A DNA stretch of 64,000 nucleotides from Aurantimicrobium minutum (lineage in GTDB: Bacteria > Actinomycetota > Actinomycetes > Actinomycetales > Microbacteriaceae). Shown in pieces: positions 1-7,357 of this stretch (positions are counted from its first letter, which is position 1; each line of letters begins with the position of its first letter). The position numbers were made by a program, and so were the translations under genes. The stretch covers positions 1,178,001-1,242,000 of the forward strand of contig NZ_AP017457.1 in assembly GCF_002355535.1 (NCBI RefSeq), given 5' to 3'. A model generated the notes under the pieces. That model was not told where the DNA came from and searched no databases. It worked only from the letters and a program-made list of their open reading frames with translations.

Positions 1-145
1 TGTTCGACTGTTGGGCTTAAAGTACAAAGTCACGCCGTTTGGTTGCAACGTACGGCACCCACCCCAAACCTCAAATGTCTGCGGCTCGTGTCATACTCGG
101 TACAACGTTCCAGAGCGATAGCGCCAAGTACCTAGCTAGCTATCC

Positions 146-175
146 GGCAACCCCCCAACCATTGAGTGGGGTGCC
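146..175. other. Imperfect hairpin in the leader region
   Basis: An inverted repeat pairs GGCA-a-CCCC (from 146) with GGGG-TGCC (to 175), with one bulged A and a 13-nt loop. No T-run follows on either strand, so terminator function is uncertain. The rest of positions 1-265 shows no supported gene, tRNA or integrase; it simply precedes the first gene at 266. Confidence 0.3.
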
Positions 176-265
176 CTAGGGGAAGAACAGATATAAGCGT
201 ATCCGCGCTCATATAAGTCAATGGAGTGCAGCAACCACTGCCTCCACAACACCAAGGAGGCACCT

Positions 266-1003
266 ATGTCTGCACCAGAAAAAATCCCCAGCACCACCTG
301 GCATGAGAAAGAGCCCATTAGCCGAGAGCTTCGCCTCTTGCGGGAAGAACTCTGGGGACCAATCCCCCCACGTGAACGCATTCAGTGGAGTAACGCTCTG
401 CTGGATAACCCACCCACTGAACTGAGCATCATGGGCAAGCTCCAGAACACTCAGCTTCTTCACCGAGATGGCATCGTCATGAATAGGCAGTGGGTTGCTG
501 TTGCCCGATATTGGGATGACCTGGGTATCACTGCCTATGAATGGCTCCTCCAGAAGGGCACACTCGCCAGTAACACCCCAGAGAACACCACACCCGAAGA
601 AGACCCCTGGGGTGACTGCACAGAAGAAGAACGCAGAGCGTGGACTGCAGCAACGCTGCGGTTCCCACCCATGTTCTTAGGTGCCACGGTCATGGGTCTA
701 CATGACAAGCACGCTAAGCAAACAGGAATTACCAATAGCAAGGGCTGGATTGATCTTGCACTCGAGTTCAGAGATGCGGGATTCACACCAGAAGAGTTCA
801 TTGAACTCAACACTCAAGTGAGGAAGTTCCGCAAGCGTGGCCAGCGAAACACCATGATCACTACAACCTGGGGCAATCTCAACAAAGAATATGTCCGGCT
901 GAAAGCCCAGCAGTGGACGAATTGGTTAGAGCGATATCGGGCAGGAGACGAGCCACTAGCTCTCACTGAAGAACTACTCTCTCCTCACTGGATCTCCCAG
1001 TGA
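266..1003 (+). CDS. Hypothetical protein, 245 aa
   Basis: I do not recognise this family. The ATG at 266 is chosen over the in-frame upstream ATG at 221 because an ideal AAGGAGG ribosome-binding site (254-260) sits 5 nt before it. The protein is soluble-looking, acidic in its middle, and rich in Trp and Arg/Lys. It has no signal peptide or membrane segment, and I see no catalytic signature. Its stop codon lies inside a perfect hairpin (979-1009), which suggests transcript-end control. The AT-richer composition and unknown nature fit accessory DNA. The presence of a real gene is well supported by the start signal and length; its function is unknown. Confidence 0.75.
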   Translation: MSAPEKIPSTTWHEKEPISRELRLLREELWGPIPPRERIQWSNALLDNPPTELSIMGKLQNTQLLHRDGIVMNRQWVAVARYWDDLGITAYEWLLQKGTLASNTPENTTPEEDPWGDCTEEERRAWTAATLRFPPMFLGATVMGLHDKHAKQTGITNSKGWIDLALEFRDAGFTPEEFIELNTQVRKFRKRGQRNTMITTTWGNLNKEYVRLKAQQWTNWLERYRAGDEPLALTEELLSPHWISQ

Positions 1004-1042
1004 GGAGAGGCACCACCCGCTGAAATGTCAGTGGGTGGTGCC
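979..1042 (+). terminator. Two abutting hairpins at the end of the first gene
   Basis: Hairpin one has a perfect 13-bp stem, 979-991 with 997-1009, and a 5-nt loop; it contains the TGA stop at 1001-1003. Hairpin two has a 13-bp stem, 1009-1021 with 1030-1042, one G-U pair and an 8-nt loop. They share G1009. No T-tract follows, so they may work as an atypical terminator or as RNA-stability elements rather than a classic intrinsic terminator. Confidence 0.55.
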
Positions 1043-1078
1043 ATGGTGAAAGTAGGAGGAGTTGAGGGGAGCAAAGAA

Positions 1079-1393
1079 ATGCCTGCGTTGGGAACAGCAC
1101 TTGTAGTGAAAGACAGCAAGCAAAAAACTCTCTTCTCCACCGAGCTCTGGTGGTGGACTCCGCGAAACCTCACGGGACATGCTCTCTTCAATCGTGTAGA
1201 TGTTCCTAGTTACACCGACTGGGTGGCAGATCTCACATTGATGCAGTTTGTTGATCTCAACCGACAACAGATCCAGAGCTACGGCTTAGAGCTCTGGAAA
1301 TTCAAGGAAGATATCGAAGCCATGACGGCACAAATACGAAATGGCGCGTTGGAAACGGATCAGGGGAAGGTATTCCCAATTAGAAAAATTTAA
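1079..1393 (+). CDS. Hypothetical protein, about 104 aa
   Basis: This is an unrecognised small protein. An in-frame ATG exists at 1025, but it lies in the loop of the preceding hairpin. The ATG at 1079 follows a good purine-rich site (GAGGGGA, 1064-1070) with 8-nt spacing, so I prefer it. The product has a WWW cluster near residues 25-27 and no membrane segment. Its stop codon overlaps the stop of the convergent gene at 1390. Function unknown; it could be co-transcribed with the gene at 266 if the hairpins leak. Confidence 0.55.
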   Translation: MPALGTALVVKDSKQKTLFSTELWWWTPRNLTGHALFNRVDVPSYTDWVADLTLMQFVDLNRQQIQSYGLELWKFKEDIEAMTAQIRNGALETDQGKVFPIRKI

Positions 1394-1908
1394 TCCAAAT
1401 TCAATTTGCTTCCGCATTCGGAGCAAAAAGATGCGGTTGATTGCACAAACTTTTTGCCACAATTAGGGCAAAAAATAAAGTTGGAAATTTGTTGATTTTC
1501 CGACTCGACTGGGTAAAGCCAATCTGAAACTGTGCAGATTTCGTCAATTACTTCTACATTGTTTTCTGCAGTGAAAGTTACATAGCCCATTTCTGCAGCG
1601 TCAAGTAATTGTTCATTCGTGTAATGATCTTCCACATCTATATACGCCGATATTTCAAATTCTTGTTTGAAAGCTTTGAGCTGGAAGCCGGGTCGATTGT
1701 GGCTACCATAATCGGACTGTAAGCCATCTAAATCAATGAAGTGGCCTAGCTCAAAGATGATGGTTTCATCTCTCCAATCCGATGCGAATGAAATATCCAA
1801 GTTCTCGGTTTTTGCAGAAATCTGAATCTGATCTTCGGAAATACCCTCCGGGATTAACAAGATAAAAACGTTGTCTTGAAGAGTGTGAACATATTTGAGT
1901 GTTCTCAA
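1390..1908 (-). CDS. Zinc-ribbon protein, about 172 aa
   Basis: The C-terminal ~30 residues carry two CxxC pairs (FCPNCG and FCSECG), a treble-clef-like zinc ribbon. The N-terminal part is an acidic alpha/beta-looking domain with no recognised family. I choose the TTG start at 1908: it has a GGAG site 7 nt upstream (1916-1919), which overlaps the end of the previous gene (stop 1913-1915). The upstream in-frame ATG at 1971 would overlap that gene by 59 nt. The peptide IPEGISED near its N-terminus recurs in the decayed fragment at 7108-7257, showing a paralogue. It probably forms an operon with the zinc-ribbon gene at 1913-2269. Confidence 0.7.
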   Translation of the reverse strand: MRTLKYVHTLQDNVFILLIPEGISEDQIQISAKTENLDISFASDWRDETIIFELGHFIDLDGLQSDYGSHNRPGFQLKAFKQEFEISAYIDVEDHYTNEQLLDAAEMGYVTFTAENNVEVIDEICTVSDWLYPVESENQQISNFIFCPNCGKKFVQSTASFCSECGSKLNLD

Positions 1909-1912
1909 CTTT

Positions 1913-2269
1913 TTACTCCAATATTTCAGAGAGCTCTTCAAATCCCTCATCTTCTTTGTGGAGGATATCAAGCAACAAAGTAAATGAGTCTTCTATGTAA
2001 TTCTGAACCTGCGGGTTTATTTCAATAATGCCCGTAGACACGGCATAGGCCAGTGGAAGACCCAAGTCGTTGTAATCTATGTAGTCCTTAAATCCTTCAG
2101 CATCTTTGTACTCAGTCCATAGCTCGCCGAGTATTGATGACTTGTTTTCGACTGTGGTTGGAATAGAAGCTTTAGGAGATATCGGATTCGACTCTTTAAT
2201 GGCAGCCCCACATTGAGTGCAGAATGCACCACCCGAACTTGCTGTTCCACATTGCCCGCAATAAGCCAT
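1913..2269 (-). CDS. Zinc-ribbon protein with small paralogous C-terminal domain, 118 aa
   Basis: The N-terminus holds two CxxC knuckles (CGQCG and CTQCG), a double zinc-ribbon finger of the kind fused to many sensor or membrane proteins. A linker and a ~75-residue acidic domain follow, starting ILGELW. That domain is clearly paralogous to the product of 2908-3189 (shared ILGELW, NDLGL, LAYA and GII blocks) and more distantly to that of 9035-9391. A strong GGGGAGG site (2279-2285) supports either ATG 2269 or GTG 2272. It is translated just ahead of the gene at 1390-1908, whose ribosome-binding site is adjacent. Function unknown; protein-protein or metal-dependent assembly is plausible. Confidence 0.72.
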   Translation of the reverse strand: MAYCGQCGTASSGGAFCTQCGAAIKESNPISPKASIPTTVENKSSILGELWTEYKDAEGFKDYIDYNDLGLPLAYAVSTGIIEINPQVQNYIEDSFTLLLDILHKEDEGFEELSEILE

Positions 2270-2532
2270 CACTACTTACCTCCCCGAAGGGTCTCCCCCG
2301 TCATTTCGCTAATTATTTCAATGAACACTGCTGAGTTCTCTTTTGTATTTGAGAGAAATTTGTTAGTTCCTCGCTCCTCATGTTTGAAGAACCAAAAAGT
2401 TCCTATCCTTGTGACATGTTTTCTCGGTTACGAGTTATCTACTTCTTTTCAATAACTTAGTCATGTACTCGGAAGGTTTCAGCAGTTATAAATCGGTTAC
2501 CGGATGTCAGTGGTTCCCTGCATTCTTAACAT

Positions 2533-2853
2533 ATGGCTGTTGCGATTCCAATTGCGTTGTACCTCATTCTTGTTTTTGGCATGGTCGGTTTTTTCATCGT
2601 GATTGCAGTCGCCGGCTTAATTTCGCTAGTCATCGCAGCGATAAGTGCTCGGGGCAAAGAAGAAGCTCCTTTACCCCCGCCACCGTTCGAGCCATACATG
2701 ATTTACATACCTCGCCCTGGTTGCGGGGGGTGTGGCATGGCGTTTCTTACTGATGAGGAATACTTCTGCAGATGGTGCGGAACACAACGCGAGTACCAAG
2801 AAATCGAAATTGCTTACAAGGGAAATCTGAAAAGAATCAATAGAAAATACTGA
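2533..2853 (+). CDS. Small membrane protein with zinc ribbon, 106 aa
   Basis: Residues about 3-40 are a long hydrophobic stretch (one long or two short membrane segments). Then come a proline-rich linker and a C-terminal zinc ribbon with CGGCG and CRWCG knuckles at about residues 63-83. No strong Shine-Dalgarno is visible before the ATG at 2533, so the start is less certain. The ~260 bp between 2270 and 2532 hold nothing else I can support. The zinc ribbon links it to its neighbours at 1390, 1913, 6755, 7358 and 9035, and it would be the membrane-bound member of the cluster. Function unknown. Confidence 0.6.
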   Translation: MAVAIPIALYLILVFGMVGFFIVIAVAGLISLVIAAISARGKEEAPLPPPPFEPYMIYIPRPGCGGCGMAFLTDEEYFCRWCGTQREYQEIEIAYKGNLKRINRKY

Positions 2854-2863
2854 AGTTCAATGA

Positions 2864-2880
2864 GTTTTGATGATCAAAAC
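2864..2880. other. 17-bp palindrome between convergent genes
   Basis: A perfect 8-bp inverted repeat, GTTTTGAT-g-ATCAAAAC, lies between the stops of 2533-2853 (+) and 2908-3189 (-). It could be a weak bidirectional terminator (A/T-rich flanks) or a protein site. There is no further support. Confidence 0.3.
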
Positions 2881-2907
2881 AATCACAGAATTGTTCAAAG
2901 CAACTAA

Positions 2908-3189
2908 TTATTTATCTATCTCTTGATTAGTTTCTCGGAATAAATCCGCGAGGTTATCAAATCCGATATCTTTTTCAAGCCCGCAAACATTCAAATATGT
3001 ATCGAAAGTTTGATCAATGAGTTGTCTCATCTTTTCGGACTCCACAATGATTCCATTCGCAAATGCATACGCAAGTGTCAAACCCAGATCATTGAAACTA
3101 ATAAAATCTTCAAATTCCACATCAAACTTGTACTCTTCCCATAACTCGCCAAGTATTTGACATCTAACCAAAAAAGAGGTTTCAGACAT
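2908..3189 (-). CDS. Small acidic protein, paralogue of the 1913-2269 C-terminal domain
   Basis: This 93-residue protein has no cysteine knuckles. It aligns over ~57 residues with the C-terminal domain of the product of 1913-2269; roughly half the positions are identical, including ILGELW, NDLGL, LAYA and GII. It therefore represents the domain free of the zinc ribbon. The ATG at 3189 is preceded by a GAAGGGA-type site. It lies 12 nt downstream of the helicase/nuclease gene (3202-6675) on the same strand, so it is probably co-transcribed with it. Function unknown. Confidence 0.65.
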   Translation of the reverse strand: MSETSFLVRCQILGELWEEYKFDVEFEDFISFNDLGLTLAYAFANGIIVESEKMRQLIDQTFDTYLNVCGLEKDIGFDNLADLFRETNQEIDK

Positions 3190-3201
3190 TGGTTTCCCTT
3201 C

Positions 3202-6200
3202 TCATTGATTTGTAAGAGTAATAAACCTGCTTAGCAACTTGAGATCTCGTACGTTAGTGGGGAGAAATTCAGTGAGCTCTGGTGAGTAAACCAAATATGC
3301 AGCCCACTTCGCACGTGAGATTGCTACATTCAGACGGTTCTGCATGAGTAAGAACTCAATTCCGCGTGGGACATCTACTGCAGATGAGGCGGCCAGGGAA
3401 ACAATAGCGATAGCTGCCTCTTGCCCTTGAAACTTATCTACAGTCCCCACTCGAATGTCATTTAGGCCAAGAGCATCAAGCTTGTTCCTGATTAGGTTTA
3501 CCTGGGCGTTGTAGGGAGCAACAACAATGACGTTCTCATTTGCCTCTTTAAGCGGCATTGACTTCTTGCCGTCATTCCAGATCTTGGATAGTAGTGACTG
3601 AACAAGTTCAACAACTACATCTGCTTCCTCCAGTGAATCGGTGGAATTATTCATGTGGAATACAGGCGTGGGGTAGAAACCGGGCTTTACCCCCTCAAGG
3701 TGCCTATCACTTGGATGGGAAGTCAGCTTTCCGTCATAGGAGAGCTCAGACACTACAGAACAGACGTTGCTGTGCATTCTCCAACTTGTATCAAGGAAGT
3801 AACCCAGTTCTGATGGAATGACTTCAGCTTCCCCCGTAAGCCAGCCAAGAGCGGAACCATCAATAGGTTCAGGGTGAGTCCCCTGCGTTACTTGGGGTAG
3901 CTGCTGTGGATCGCCTAACAAGAGCAACCGCTTTGCAGAAACTGATGCTGCAATTGTGTTTGCTAAGGAGTACTGACCTGCTTCATCAATGACGAGCAGG
4001 TCAAGTTGCCCACGCATGACTCTGGATTCATTGGCGAAGTCCCACGCGGTTCCTCCGATAACACCGCCGCCAGGTTGGGCAAGGAAATCCGCAAATTTCT
4101 CTTTCTCGAGTGGCGTCCAAGTTGTGTCAGGAAGTGCGGCAACCTCATGGGTCTTCACACCTGTGCGTGGGGCTTTGGCAATTAATCCCGATGGCACACC
4201 TGCTTTATTGACACTTCGAAGAAGATTTTCAACAGTGGCGTGAGATTGACCGACAACACCCACCTTCCAACCGTGAAGATTGACTAAGTCAGCTATAACA
4301 AGCCCACCGTTAAATGACTTCCCAGCTCCGGGAGGCCCTTGAACCGCAACATATGAGTTCTTTTGGGCAAGAAGGCTGTCACGGATTGCTTGATATGTTT
4401 CACCGTTCTGGATTGGCGTAAGTTCAGGCCCTCGAGGAGAAATTCTGCGCAGAATATCCATGGATGCGTTTTCTGGCATGCGCGGATAGGACTCAAGAAG
4501 CTCAGCACCCCACTCTGTAATTGCGGTAGCTAACCTTGTCGTGTCCGGAGGAGTGCCAGGAGTAAGTGCGAGTGGTGTGTGATCGTGGTTAGGTTCACCC
4601 TCACGCTGGGTTTCTTCCACAATGAACTCTGATTCACTCAGCACCTCAAGAACTTTTAATTGAACGGTGCGCATTGCAGCAGGGTTGGATGATTCAGGGA
4701 TGGCGAGTGCATCAGAGGGGTACACCATGAAAACCATTGCATTTTCGGTGAGTTTGCTTCCTGGACCGGGTGTAGTGCGAAGGAGTAAATGTCTCCGTTG
4801 TTTCTTTTGTCGTGGTGAAGTAGTGTGCCAGTCAGTAATTACCTCATGGCTGTCAATGATGAAAACATCACGTGTATCTTCCCAGTCTTCAACAGGGGTT
4901 TCGAGACGGTTGTAGTGGGCCCACCAGAACGACTTGTTCTCTCGTCTATGAAAATCAATGGCGGCAGCAGTGAGTGCTACAGCAGTGTGGTCAGGTGTTC
5001 TTTCCGAGAGCGGGATGTCTTGAATGAGACCCATCAATGAGTCGTAGAGCGGATCCGTTGATTCTTGAGCTTCTTTGAGTTCAATTGACTTGGGAGGAAT
5101 GGGGGTAACCCCTTTTTCTTGGGCTATCCCCCATAACCAATTTCGTAGGGCTAAAGTCGAACGGCAGTCGTAGGCGTTGTATCTACCGATATCGTCGAGC
5201 TTGGCTTGCGCCTCTGCCATGTGACCTTCTGCGACAAGCTGACAATAATTGGCGTACTCAATGACGGAGTCGGCTGCGGTGGCAACGCCATCTCGTTCGT
5301 CGTCCTTCATATATAAAGGTTCAAGTTTCTTCAGTGAATAGCTGTAGCTACCCACCCGCATAGATCTCTTCACAATGGGAAACAGATCTACCAAGACGTG
5401 GTCGACTAAAAGCTCATCGACGAAGGCTTCACCCACGCCGTAGCGAGCCGCCAGCATCAGAAGATGGGTGCGCTCATATGCCGCATAGTGATAGATGTGC
5501 ATGTCAGGGTATTGCTTGCGACGTTCGCGGACAATGTCAAGGAAGCGGATGAGAGCCTCCTTCTCTTGGGCATGGTTATGCGCCCAGAGCGGAACAAATG
5601 CATTCTTGTCATCAACAAATCCAAAGAGATAATCGAGGTTCCAAAGGTTGCCTTCTTGATAAAGAGGGTCCCCTTCAAAGTCAAAAAAGATATCCCCTGG
5701 GCTTGGCTTGGGAAGTGCCGAAAGCGCCGAAGAATCATAAATTCGATAAATCGGCATCTCTGGAGTGGCTGACTCTCTCGTTTCAACCTGCAACTGCGCT
5801 TGTGCTTTGAGCCCAGCAAAAGTTCGGTCGGAGATTCCAGGGACTTGATGAATTGAGGTCGATGCAAGTTCTGTCATCGTCTCGATTCCAGCTGCACGAA
5901 GCTTGGCCCGCTGCGACATACGGAGGCCAGCAACCTGGAGTACATCATCGAACAACTTCACATTGGGTTCACATACGGCACAACTTCCACATGCCGAGTA
6001 AAGCGGATCGTTCCAGGGTGAGGCTTCCCCGCCCTGTTGGCGATGAACACGACGTTCCTCAATCATGTCAAGCAGATGATCGCGACGCTTAAGGAAAACG
6101 GGGAGGATATCCCTAAGGTCATGAGTACTTGTCTTGCCGTCTCCTAATAAAAGGTGAACCTTGTTCGAAGTTGCAATACCGTTTTTACGCAACTGATCTG

Positions 6201-6675
6201 CATAGGCTGCAAGCTGAATCAATGCAGTGATCTTTGCTTTTCGAGCAAGTTTGGTGTCATTGACCTCATATTCATTCGCAGAGTTCAGAATAAGAAAGTC
6301 TGCAAAGCCCTGGAAGTTGCCGTCGAAAAACGCCCCTTGAAAAACAACAGGAGTCTTTGAACGCAGTGCCTCAAGAGTTGCCTCGCTTACCGCTTGCATC
6401 TGCTCTAGCCATGGGTTTTCGGGATCGTTGTAACTGGGTCGCTCGAAGCTCGCTACCCCTGAGGGGAACTGCTCTATCAATGAGTCGAGCATCTTTTGCT
6501 CGTGAACATCTCCGAGTTTTCCCGCACGCTTCATCATGGGGTCGTCAGACTCTGGCACCACTATGTCGTGACCAAGCAACTTGTCGAGCTTACGAACAAG
6601 CCCCCACTCACACTCTGCAGCAGAAGTCAGATCACTTGCCGAAAAAATAATTCGGCCGTCTTCGAGTTGTTGCAT
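3202..6675 (-). CDS. TM0106-family RecB-like nuclease fused to DNA2/NAM7-type helicase
   Basis: A 1157-residue multidomain enzyme. The N-terminal ~250 residues resemble a RecB/Cas4-type PD-(D/E)XK nuclease ending in a Cys cluster (ACGSCAVC, about residues 230-237) that may bind an Fe-S cluster. About residues 326-520 look like an RNase H-like exonuclease domain beginning FFDFEGDP. The C-terminal half is a superfamily 1 helicase: Walker A GPPGAGKS near 780, DEAG Walker B near 895, and the late motif NVAISRAKW near 1115. Known relatives (COG2251/TM0106) are inferred to act in DNA repair or defence. Length is full and no frameshift is seen. The ATG at 6675 has a GGGGG tract 8 nt upstream. The setting among defence-like genes suggests an anti-mobile-element role, but this is inference. 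Confidence 0.85.
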   Translation of the reverse strand: MQQLEDGRIIFSASDLTSAAECEWGLVRKLDKLLGHDIVVPESDDPMMKRAGKLGDVHEQKMLDSLIEQFPSGVASFERPSYNDPENPWLEQMQAVSEATLEALRSKTPVVFQGAFFDGNFQGFADFLILNSANEYEVNDTKLARKAKITALIQLAAYADQLRKNGIATSNKVHLLLGDGKTSTHDLRDILPVFLKRRDHLLDMIEERRVHRQQGGEASPWNDPLYSACGSCAVCEPNVKLFDDVLQVAGLRMSQRAKLRAAGIETMTELASTSIHQVPGISDRTFAGLKAQAQLQVETRESATPEMPIYRIYDSSALSALPKPSPGDIFFDFEGDPLYQEGNLWNLDYLFGFVDDKNAFVPLWAHNHAQEKEALIRFLDIVRERRKQYPDMHIYHYAAYERTHLLMLAARYGVGEAFVDELLVDHVLVDLFPIVKRSMRVGSYSYSLKKLEPLYMKDDERDGVATAADSVIEYANYCQLVAEGHMAEAQAKLDDIGRYNAYDCRSTLALRNWLWGIAQEKGVTPIPPKSIELKEAQESTDPLYDSLMGLIQDIPLSERTPDHTAVALTAAAIDFHRRENKSFWWAHYNRLETPVEDWEDTRDVFIIDSHEVITDWHTTSPRQKKQRRHLLLRTTPGPGSKLTENAMVFMVYPSDALAIPESSNPAAMRTVQLKVLEVLSESEFIVEETQREGEPNHDHTPLALTPGTPPDTTRLATAITEWGAELLESYPRMPENASMDILRRISPRGPELTPIQNGETYQAIRDSLLAQKNSYVAVQGPPGAGKSFNGGLVIADLVNLHGWKVGVVGQSHATVENLLRSVNKAGVPSGLIAKAPRTGVKTHEVAALPDTTWTPLEKEKFADFLAQPGGGVIGGTAWDFANESRVMRGQLDLLVIDEAGQYSLANTIAASVSAKRLLLLGDPQQLPQVTQGTHPEPIDGSALGWLTGEAEVIPSELGYFLDTSWRMHSNVCSVVSELSYDGKLTSHPSDRHLEGVKPGFYPTPVFHMNNSTDSLEEADVVVELVQSLLSKIWNDGKKSMPLKEANENVIVVAPYNAQVNLIRNKLDALGLNDIRVGTVDKFQGQEAAIAIVSLAASSAVDVPRGIEFLLMQNRLNVAISRAKWAAYLVYSPELTEFLPTNVRDLKLLSRFITLTNQ

Positions 6676-6754
6676 GATGCCCCCAGTCCGTTGTTCTCAG
6701 AATAGCTTTAGCTACGGACAGAGTGGATAAGTCAGGAACTGGTCTTGAGATTAT

Positions 6755-7150
6755 TCAAAAACCCGTTCCACATTCAGAGCAGAATTTTGCTGTCACGGGT
6801 TCTCTCTTAGCTCCACATTCAGAACAGAATTTGGCGCCAGTTTGTGAGCCGGTTTTCATCACACTTCCCGTGGGATTAAGGGCTGTTTCGCAAAAATGCT
6901 CGAGATCTTTTTGTGAAGAAATGACTTGAGGAAAGTTAGTTTCAACATAGAAAAACTGTGTCCCAATCATGTCGCAACCAGAACAGCCCTCTGAATCAAC
7001 ATCAGACGGATCGAGGACGCCATGACCCCAACATCTCTGGCATCTTCTGAATATTGATGTTGAGAGCGTAGAAAAGCGTTGAGCTGTCGAGCAAGGATTC
7101 TGGATCACTACATAACCGTTTGCATTCTTAATAAACCTTGAGAAAGACAT
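6755..7150 (-). CDS. Zinc-ribbon protein, 131 aa, possibly a truncated paralogue
   Basis: The C-terminus has two zinc knuckles (FCSECG twice, about residues 105-130), and a middle Cys-rich stretch has CQRCWGHG and CSGC, a DnaJ-like spacing. An in-frame TGA lies just upstream (7172-7174). The +1-shifted frame upstream (7108-7257) still encodes a peptide shared with the product of 1390-1908. The ORF may thus be the 3' part of a larger frameshifted gene rather than a complete gene. The ATG at 7150 has no convincing ribosome-binding site, in line with that reading. Confidence 0.45.
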   Translation of the reverse strand: MSFSRFIKNANGYVVIQNPCSTAQRFSTLSTSIFRRCQRCWGHGVLDPSDVDSEGCSGCDMIGTQFFYVETNFPQVISSQKDLEHFCETALNPTGSVMKTGSQTGAKFCSECGAKREPVTAKFCSECGTGF

Positions 7151-7257
7151 GCCCCGTATTCGTCTTTTTCTTCAGACCAAATTCGGTCTTCAGAAATGCC
7201 CTCGGGGATATTTTCTAAACCAAAATCTATGTAGGCCAACGAATTCAAAATAACGCT
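7108..7257 (-). pseudogene. Decayed N-terminal fragment of a zinc-ribbon paralogue
   Basis: In the minus frame bounded by stops at 7258-7260 and 7108-7110, the translation contains ENIPEGISEDRI. This matches LLIPEGISEDQI in the product of 1390-1908. The fragment lacks a normal start and continues, after a frame change, into the 6755-7150 frame, which ends in the same type of zinc ribbon. I read this as a frameshifted, start-less copy. A sequencing error could give the same picture. Confidence 0.45.
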
Positions 7258-7357
7258 TCATTCAAATTTCCTTCTGTCAGAGATAACTATTTGACACAAG
7301 CGATAAATTGATAATGAAACTTTCCCGAATCGCCTTAGTTAGAAAAAGATTTCTTAA

